Below are positions 7,255-11,524 of a DNA stretch of 11,524 bases, piece after piece. Location of the stretch: contig JAJYAH010000150.1 of NCBI GenBank assembly GCA_021779635.1, positions 1 through 11,524 on the forward strand, written 5' to 3'. The notes under the pieces are model-generated. The model had not been told where the DNA came from, did no database searches, and saw only the letters and a list, made by a program, of their open reading frames with translations. The translations under genes were made by a program, and so were the position numbers. The DNA comes from Pseudomonadota bacterium (GTDB lineage: Bacteria; Pseudomonadota; Alphaproteobacteria; Rhizobiales; Xanthobacteraceae). How positions within the stretch are numbered: the first letter of the stretch is position 1; each line of letters starts with the position of its first letter.

Positions 7255-7443
7255 ATGAATGCCAAGAGCAACCGGTCAGTTACCAAGCGCCCAATTAAGC
7301 AGCGGAAGAAGCTTCGTTCCACCAAACAGAGAGTGCAAGGCGCGGACTGGAACGATACGGATGAACGACTCGACGACGCCCTCCGACAAACTTTCCCAGC
7401 CAGTGACGCGCTATCGATGATTCAAAATGTTCGCGGTCACTGA
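7255..7443 (+). CDS. Small basic protein with TFPASD motif, unknown function
   Basis: A 62-residue protein with a Lys/Arg-rich N-terminal half (SVTKRPIKQRKKLRSTKQR) and a C-terminal segment DERLDDALRQTFPASDALS. That second part matches a short motif (D-x-L-D-x-A-L-x-x-T-F-P-A-S-D) common in small uncharacterised proteobacterial proteins. AGGAG at 7244-7248 lies six bases before the ATG. It follows dps by 27 bases, which hints at a stress-linked role and possible nucleic-acid binding by the basic half; both are inference. The N-terminus resembles no export signal. Confidence 0.75.
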   Translation: MNAKSNRSVTKRPIKQRKKLRSTKQRVQGADWNDTDERLDDALRQTFPASDALSMIQNVRGH

Positions 7444-7466
7444 CTGCCACAAATTCCCGCGGCGCA

Positions 7467-7499
7467 GCGGTAATCGCCACGATCGGGGGCGGTTACCGC
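7467..7499. terminator. Stem-loop between convergent genes, probable bidirectional terminator
   Basis: The arms GCGGTAATCGCC (7467-7478) and GGCGGTTACCGC (7488-7499) pair over 12 bp with one T/G wobble around a 9-base loop. It sits in the 79-bp gap between the ends of a plus-strand gene (stop at 7443) and a minus-strand gene (stop at 7523), the usual place for a shared terminator. Neither side has a T-run, so termination may be inefficient or the hairpin may instead stabilise the 3' ends. Confidence 0.55.
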
Positions 7500-7522
7500 A
7501 ACAGACTCCGACGCCCTTGGCG

Positions 7523-7780
7523 TCAGCCGTTATCGCCGTGGAAGTCGCGACAGAAATCGTGTGCCGTACTGCACAGCCGCTGTTCCGACGCGTCCGGGTA
7601 CGACGTCGGCTGATTTGACTTCTGCGTGGACAAATATAGGGCGCGGTAGTCAACGCCGAGCTGCTTCTTTTGCCTTAGATGAATCGCTGAGGCGGGCGAT
7701 CCTTCGTTGCTTTGCGGCTGGGCAAAAGCCGGTGCGGTTATAAGCGTAGCCAAGACCAAGCCAGCGAGAATCATTTTCAT
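7523..7780 (-). CDS. Small secreted protein, unknown function
   Basis: An 85-residue protein with a Sec signal peptide: MKM, hydrophobic core ILAGLVLATLITAP, and a signal-peptidase I site after AFA (residue 20). A strong ribosome site, AAGGAGATGAG, stands directly before the ATG on the minus strand. The mature part, about 65 residues, is polar, begins QPQSNEGSPAS and ends CSTAHDFCRDFHGDNG, with two Cys that could form a disulfide. Third codon positions remain GC-rich to the stop, which argues against a frameshifted remnant. Many rhizobia encode similar short exported proteins with the same type of signal peptide, but I cannot assign a family. It is transcribed toward the dps unit and away from the sulfite dehydrogenase. 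Confidence 0.7.
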   Translation of the reverse strand: MKMILAGLVLATLITAPAFAQPQSNEGSPASAIHLRQKKQLGVDYRALYLSTQKSNQPTSYPDASEQRLCSTAHDFCRDFHGDNG

Positions 7781-8189
7781 AGCTCATCTCCTTGTTGTTC
7801 GAACGGCGTCTGCGCCATCGATGACAGGAGATTTGGAGAGTACCATCCAATTAATCCAATTCATTGTTCGTGTGCTTCCAATCGACGGAGACGATCGATC
7901 GAGTTGGATTTTCTCCATCGCGCCGGTTCGGAGCATATCGTTGCGGTAGGGAGCACTGACGATTTCACCGAATACCAAGCTATGCGTGGGACGTCGTTCT
8001 CGGTCCCGTACCGCCCTCGCGGTTTGCTTGACGTTAGCGGTGGCGAAACCAAAGTATGAAGCGCCAAAACCAATGGGACATTTGTATCAACCTCCGTAGG
8101 ATTGAGCCGTTCGTCGTGATCGAACCAGACTGGCAAAATCGCATGGAGCAATGGGTTTGGGTCGCGCCACAAATGCCGAGGAGGTTTAA
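7781..8189. other. 409-bp divergent intergenic region
   Basis: This gap separates the minus-strand secreted protein from the plus-strand sulfite dehydrogenase, so it should contain two outward promoters. It is less GC-rich than the genes. Visible elements are a tandem 9-mer at 7845-7862 (ATCCAATTA ATCCAATTC) and the small palindrome GTTCGAAC near 7797. A 54-codon plus-strand frame (8056-8220) and longer frames on both strands lack ribosome sites or protein-like composition and are not called. No sigma-54 or EcfG boxes could be assigned with confidence. Confidence 0.5.
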
Positions 8190-9425
8190 ATGGCAGAGGA
8201 CGGTACTCTTCATCGCATAGTCACGCGACGGCGACTGCTGGGTGCAGCAGGTGCGGCGAGCTTGGTTCTTTCAAAACCAGCTTGGGCAGAACAGATGATC
8301 GATCTTTCGCTACCGGGTGGTCCCGGTGAGCGGCAGATCACGACGGATTTTCCCCAGAAAGGGCCGATGATCCTGCAGCGGACCCGCCCACCGCTTTTGG
8401 AAACGCCGTTCGAAGTTTTCGACAAAGGGGTGTTCACCCCCAACGATCAGTTCTATGTGCGCTGGCACTGGGCGGTCATTCCCACCGACATCGACATCGG
8501 CAAGTTTGGCCTCACCGTGCGGGGCCATGTTAATCAGACGTTATCGCTGTCACTCAATGATATTCTCCATGGATTGCCGAGCGTTCAGCTCTCTGCGGTC
8601 AATCAATGTTCCGGCAACTCGCGAGGCTTCTTCGAGCCTCGCGTGCCCGGCGGGGAATGGGCGAACGGCGCCATGGGCAACGCGCTCTGGACCGGAGTCC
8701 GTCTCAAGGACGTGCTGGATAAAGCCGGCGTGAAGCCTGGCGCGCTTCAGGTTAGATTTAGGGGGCTGGACGAGCCGGTAGTGGCGGATGCTCCGCATTT
8801 CATGAAGTCGCTCGACATTGACCATGCGCGCGATGGCGAAGTGATGATTGCCTACGCCATGAATGGCGAGCAACTGCCGTTGGTGAACGGATTTCCGCTG
8901 CGGCTCGTCGTGCCCGGCTGGTATGCGACCTATTGGGTCAAAATGTTGAACGATATCGAGGTTCTGGATCAGCTGGACACGAATTATTGGACGAAAGTTG
9001 CCTATACCATTCCCGACACGCCACACGCCAGCATGAAGCCGGGCGAGAGCGGCGTGAAGATGATCCCTATCAATCGAATGGTGCCGAGATCCTTTGCGAC
9101 AAATCTTGCCGCCGGCCAGAAATTGAACGCCGCTGCGCCCGCGACGTTGCGCGGCATTGCGTTCGGCGGCGATTGCGGTGTGGCAAGCGTCGAAACTTCC
9201 ATCGACGGCGGCCGGAGCTGGAATCCGGCGCAACTGGGGAAAGACGAAGGCAAATATGGATTCCGGCAGTGGGAGACGCAATTAACAGTTCCCGCCGCCG
9301 GTGCCTACAGCTTTCTGATCCGCTGCACCAACAGCAACGGCGTATCGCAACCCGACACGCCAAACTGGAATCCGGCAGGCTTCATGCGCAACGTCATAGA
9401 ATCGATCGATATCACTGCGGTTTGA
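8190..9425 (+). CDS. sorA: Sulfite dehydrogenase, molybdopterin subunit (SorA-like), Tat-exported
   Basis: A 411-residue sulfite oxidase-family enzyme that oxidises sulfite to sulfate in the periplasm with a molybdenum cofactor. The N-terminus has a Tat signal (TRRRLLGAAGAAS, residues 12-24) with cleavage likely after AWA (residue 33), consistent with export of a folded Moco protein. The Moco-binding domain contains the cysteine ligand in NQCSGNSRGFFEP (Cys140) and the FYVRWHW segment (Arg91, His93), which match active-site elements of SorA. The C-terminal Mo-co dimerisation domain contains SVETSIDGGRSWNPA. Length is close to the Starkeya SorA precursor. GAGGAGG just upstream (about 8178-8184) fixes the ATG. 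A monohaem cytochrome c gene follows 13 bases after the stop, as in sorAB, which favours SorA over SoxC (paired with a dihaem SoxD) or over a YedY-type reductase. No haem domain is fused. Confidence 0.88.
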   Translation: MAEDGTLHRIVTRRRLLGAAGAASLVLSKPAWAEQMIDLSLPGGPGERQITTDFPQKGPMILQRTRPPLLETPFEVFDKGVFTPNDQFYVRWHWAVIPTDIDIGKFGLTVRGHVNQTLSLSLNDILHGLPSVQLSAVNQCSGNSRGFFEPRVPGGEWANGAMGNALWTGVRLKDVLDKAGVKPGALQVRFRGLDEPVVADAPHFMKSLDIDHARDGEVMIAYAMNGEQLPLVNGFPLRLVVPGWYATYWVKMLNDIEVLDQLDTNYWTKVAYTIPDTPHASMKPGESGVKMIPINRMVPRSFATNLAAGQKLNAAAPATLRGIAFGGDCGVASVETSIDGGRSWNPAQLGKDEGKYGFRQWETQLTVPAAGAYSFLIRCTNSNGVSQPDTPNWNPAGFMRNVIESIDITAV

Positions 9426-9438
9426 CGGAGTATTCAAA

Positions 9439-9771
9439 ATGTTTCGCGAGCTGCTCCCGGCCGTCATTTTCTTGGGCGTCGCGTCAATGCCTCTTGCCGC
9501 CCGCGCCGTTACACCATTCGAACTGAAGTCGGTGAAGATCGACCTGCCGGACAGTGACAGAATGTTTCCCGCTGGCCCGGGTTCCGATGCCATCAACAAC
9601 AACTGTCTCGCCTGTCACTCTGCTGGCATGGTATTGAACCAACCTGCGTTGTCGAAACAGGCGTGGGCGGCGGAAGTCAACAAGATGATGAACAACTATA
9701 AGGCTCCGCTAGCTCCGGAGGATGTCCCTGCGATCGTCGAATATTTGACTGCCCTCAAGGGTACGAAGTAG
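9439..9771 (+). CDS. sorB: Monohaem cytochrome c, electron acceptor of sulfite dehydrogenase (SorB-like)
   Basis: A 110-residue exported class I-type cytochrome c. The signal peptide (LLPAVIFLGVASMPLAARA) probably ends near residue 23. The haem attachment site is CLACH (Cys56-Cys59-His60), and the axial methionine is likely Met83 or Met84 in VNKMMNNY. The C-terminal helix VPAIVEYLTALKG is typical of small c-type cytochromes. GGAG at 9427-9430 lies eight bases before the ATG, and only 13 bases separate it from the dehydrogenase, so the two form one operon. In known SorAB the haem subunit takes electrons from Moco and passes them to soluble cytochrome c and the terminal oxidase. The N-terminal mature segment (PFELKSVKIDLPDSDRMFP) resembles that of SorB proteins; symbol is by context and homology of layout. 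Confidence 0.85.
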   Translation: MFRELLPAVIFLGVASMPLAARAVTPFELKSVKIDLPDSDRMFPAGPGSDAINNNCLACHSAGMVLNQPALSKQAWAAEVNKMMNNYKAPLAPEDVPAIVEYLTALKGTK

Positions 9772-9952
9772 AACTCCGCTTTCCATCGCAGGGTCGCCAA
9801 TTGCCTGGGGGCCTTTCGCCACATTTCGGTGTCGAAGCAAAGCGGTTGGCTCTGCAAGCCGCAAGGCAACGGTACTCGGAGGGTGCGACCGGCTAGGCTC
9901 TGCATCCGCATTGGATCGTCGATGCCATGTGGTTGCAAAGATCGGCTATGAC

Positions 9953-9975
9953 CCGGTGACCGCTTCGGCTACCGG
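9953..9975. terminator. Hairpin in convergent gap, possible terminator
   Basis: CCGGTGACCG and CGGCTACCGG pair over 10 bp with one G/T wobble and one A/C mismatch around a three-base loop. It lies just past the minus-strand HPP gene stop (9986) and in the convergent 214-bp gap after the cytochrome gene. No T-run follows on either strand, so the role is uncertain. The rest of the gap (9772-9952) shows no convincing gene. Confidence 0.3.
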
Positions 9976-9985
9976 AGACGCGACC

Positions 9986-10462
9986 TCAAAAAGCGGCAGG
10001 GTATCGCGGCCAGCCGCCGACCAGACGGCTCAGCACCGCGTAAGAGATCACGGTGGTAAGCGTGAATGGCAGCACGACCAGAATTGCAAACCATGCTCCG
10101 GAATGCAACAGCGCAGGACACATCGCCAGAGCAACACCTGGCGGATGAAAGACTCGCAGCAAGGGCAGCATGATCATGGCACTGAGCGCCGCCAGAAACG
10201 CTACGCCGGGACCGAAGCCGATTAGCACGCTGAGTACGGTTCCGATCGCCGCGCCAAGGAGCGAGCCGCACACTACTGCGATGGGTTGAGCGATGGAGAC
10301 ATTCGGCTGATAGACCAGAATCGTCAGTGTCGCGGCGAAAGGTGGGATCAGAAAGATTCCGCCATCTCGGAAATCGAGACAAGTCAGAGAGCCCAGCAGC
10401 ACGGCCATCCACAGGCAGCCGAGTATTGCAGGCCGATGCAGCGTGCACCAAGATCTGAGCAT
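9986..10462 (-). CDS. HPP-family integral membrane protein
   Basis: A 158-residue, highly hydrophobic inner-membrane protein with about five predicted spans. The family-naming motif is present as FHPPGVALAM (His106-Pro107-Pro108), preceded by the usual MIMLPLLR helix and by IPPFAATLTILVYQPNVSIAQP, which matches the family's conserved ...GA/FAATxxLVF...P..QP segment. HPP proteins are poorly characterised in bacteria; a plant chloroplast member has been linked to nitrite transport. Start at 10462 has no strong ribosome site, but the alternative frame in this region gives a non-membrane-like sequence and is a shadow. It begins 18 bases after the stop of the AhpD-like gene on the same strand, so the two are likely co-transcribed. 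Substrate unknown. Confidence 0.82.
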   Translation of the reverse strand: MLRSWCTLHRPAILGCLWMAVLLGSLTCLDFRDGGIFLIPPFAATLTILVYQPNVSIAQPIAVVCGSLLGAAIGTVLSVLIGFGPGVAFLAALSAMIMLPLLRVFHPPGVALAMCPALLHSGAWFAILVVLPFTLTTVISYAVLSRLVGGWPRYPAAF

Positions 10463-10480
10463 GCGACCGAGTATCCGAGT

Positions 10481-10867
10481 TCACTGGCGCAGAGTGGCGA
10501 GGGAATCCGATTCGCGCGGCGAGGCGGCGCTCGGATATTCCTTAAATGCATCCATCACGCGTGCGGAGTAGACAAGTGCTGCCCCGGCATTGACGTTGGT
10601 CGCAACCCCGAGCGCTTCCGCAATCTCTTCCCTGGTCGCGCCGCATTTAATTGCGGCGTCGGTATGCACCGTAATGCAACCATCGCAACGCAAGGTGACG
10701 GCCACCGCGAGAGCGATGAGCTCGCGGACTTTCGCTCCGAGCCGATCCGTCTTCTGTCCAGCCGAGCTGAGGGCCACATATCCCTTGATCGTATCGGGAC
10801 TGAGTTGGCCGATTTCTTTCACGCCAGCCGCCAGTTGCCTGCGATAATCGTTCCAATCGAGCATCAT
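10481..10867 (-). CDS. Carboxymuconolactone decarboxylase-family / AhpD-like protein
   Basis: A protein of 128 residues with the CMD/AhpD fold (all-helical, oligomeric). The redox motif is complete: RELIALAVAVTLRCDGCITVHTDAA, where Glu49, Cys61, Cys64 and His68 (numbered from ATG 10867) have the spacing of AhpD's Glu-Cys-x-x-Cys-x-x-x-His proton relay. This indicates a thiol-dependent peroxidase or disulfide reductase rather than a true carboxymuconolactone decarboxylase. The following GATREEIAEALGVATNVNAGAALVYSARVMDAF is typical of the small bacterial CMD-domain group. I prefer ATG 10867 because family members usually begin M-x-L-D-W; GTG at 10882 would add five residues and neither has a clear ribosome site. 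It sits between the copper oxidase and the HPP gene, all on the minus strand with short gaps (64 and 18 bases), suggesting one operon. Confidence 0.87.
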   Translation of the reverse strand: MMLDWNDYRRQLAAGVKEIGQLSPDTIKGYVALSSAGQKTDRLGAKVRELIALAVAVTLRCDGCITVHTDAAIKCGATREEIAEALGVATNVNAGAALVYSARVMDAFKEYPSAASPRESDSLATLRQ

Positions 10868-10931
10868 GTCGGTAGCTTTCACAGCGAACTGTTGGCAAAG
10901 ACCTTTGACGGGTGGAGACGGAAGCCGATCG

Positions 10932-11524
10932 TCAAACGACGATCCCCTGATATCTGAACTCCGTCATCATGCCGGTGACCATGTGGTAGAGATTGTGACA
11001 GTGCAACGGCCATCGTCCCGGATTGTCGGCGTCGAAAGCAATACGGACGCGGCCCATCGGCATCACCAGAACGGTGTCGCGCATGGCCCCCTGAATCGGT
11101 CGCCCATCAATTGCGATCACTTGGAACACGTGGCCGTGCAGATGGATCGGATGCGCCATCATGGTGCGATTGACCAGATCGATCTCGACGCGTTGTCCCT
11201 TTGTCAGCATGAGCGGCGAGACCTGTGGCCAATACTCGCCGTTCATGGACCAAGCGTAAGGCTTCATTCCGCCGCCGAGAACGATGGTGCGAATGATATC
11301 CGCCGAGCGTGGCGGCAGCGGCTCCCCTGCGGTAAGCCGGGCTTCGAGCGAATGATCGACTGGCGGCGCGACTTCAGCGCTCTGGGCGATCAGCGAAATT
11401 GGCGCACCTGCCGTCGCAAGAATGATTCCCGTCTGCCGACCTTCGCCCTCTGGACGGGCAAGGATCGGAAACGCGCCGGTCCGAGGTAAATCGATCAGGA
11501 TGTCGAGGCGTTGGGCCAAGATCG
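10932..11524 (-). CDS. Multicopper oxidase, C-terminal part (N-terminus outside window)
   Basis: The last roughly 197 codons of a three-domain multicopper oxidase (laccase/CueO/CopA superfamily), enzymes that oxidise substrates or Cu(I) and reduce oxygen to water, generally in the periplasm. The frame is open to the window edge, so the true start lies beyond 11524. The C-terminal cupredoxin domain has the trinuclear-site motif HPIHLHGH (bases 11130-11153) and the type 1/type 3 motif HCHNLYHMVTGM (HCH at 10995-11003), with His and an axial Met at the canonical spacing HCHxxxHxxxxM. The upstream segment QRLDILIDLPRTG is the usual end of domain 2. There is no obvious Met-rich insert of the CueO kind in the part seen. 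Its stop is 64 bases before the AhpD-like gene. Substrate (metal, phenolic, other) cannot be told from this half. Confidence 0.92.
   Translation of the reverse strand, partial: ILAQRLDILIDLPRTGAFPILARPEGEGRQTGIILATAGAPISLIAQSAEVAPPVDHSLEARLTAGEPLPPRSADIIRTIVLGGGMKPYAWSMNGEYWPQVSPLMLTKGQRVEIDLVNRTMMAHPIHLHGHVFQVIAIDGRPIQGAMRDTVLVMPMGRVRIAFDADNPGRWPLHCHNLYHMVTGMMTEFRYQGIVV

Noticed and set aside
7861..8172. 103-codon minus-strand frame in the divergent intergenic region
   Set aside because: No clear ribosome site, no protein-like pattern, and it covers the stretch expected to hold the promoters.
8056..8220. 54-codon plus-strand frame ending inside the sulfite dehydrogenase gene
   Set aside because: No ribosome site, overlaps the start of the dehydrogenase in another frame, and its sequence (rich in Arg, Gln and Trp) has no recognisable feature.
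9969..10484. 171-codon minus-strand frame overlapping the HPP gene
   Set aside because: The alternative frame gives a clear five-span membrane protein with the HPP motif; this one is polar, Arg/Ser-rich and lacks features.

Overview
The window reads as a chromosomal segment of an alphaproteobacterium, most likely of the Bradyrhizobium/Rhodopseudomonas group (Nitrobacteraceae). The evidence is the class-typical 5-aminolevulinate synthase (HemA) at the left edge, GC-rich third codon positions, and the mix of RND efflux, Dps, SorAB-type sulfite oxidation and small secreted proteins usual in that group. Genus is inferred from protein style, not proven. No tRNA, rRNA, insertion sequence, CRISPR array or phage gene was seen.

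Left part (1-512): the 3' end of hemA, overlapping by ATGA a 67-residue single-span membrane protein. After a 221-bp gap holding a 17-bp imperfect palindrome comes a probable four-gene envelope operon (734-6467). It encodes an 83-residue secreted protein, a 1058-residue RND pump, its membrane-anchored periplasmic adaptor, and a 308-residue secreted Pro/Thr/Ser/Ala-rich protein of unknown function. No outer-membrane channel gene is present, so the pump presumably borrows one from elsewhere.

Middle part (6468-7780): a stress cluster. A dps gene with a complete ferroxidase site is followed by a 62-residue protein with the common TFPASD motif. Convergent to these is an 85-residue secreted protein on the minus strand, and a strong stem-loop lies between the convergent ends. 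A 409-bp divergent intergenic region follows.

Right part (8190-11524): a Tat-exported molybdopterin sulfite dehydrogenase (SorA type) and its monohaem cytochrome c (SorB type) form a two-gene operon for periplasmic sulfite oxidation. Convergent to it, on the minus strand and read right to left, are the C-terminal part of a multicopper oxidase (running off the window), an AhpD-like carboxymuconolactone decarboxylase-family protein with a full CxxC/His relay, and a small HPP-family membrane protein. Overall this is a stress/envelope neighbourhood (efflux, iron and DNA protection, sulfite detoxification, copper oxidase, peroxidase-like protein). I did not find a clear new defence or mobile system. 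The least explained elements are the secreted low-complexity partner of the RND pump and the several small exported proteins.
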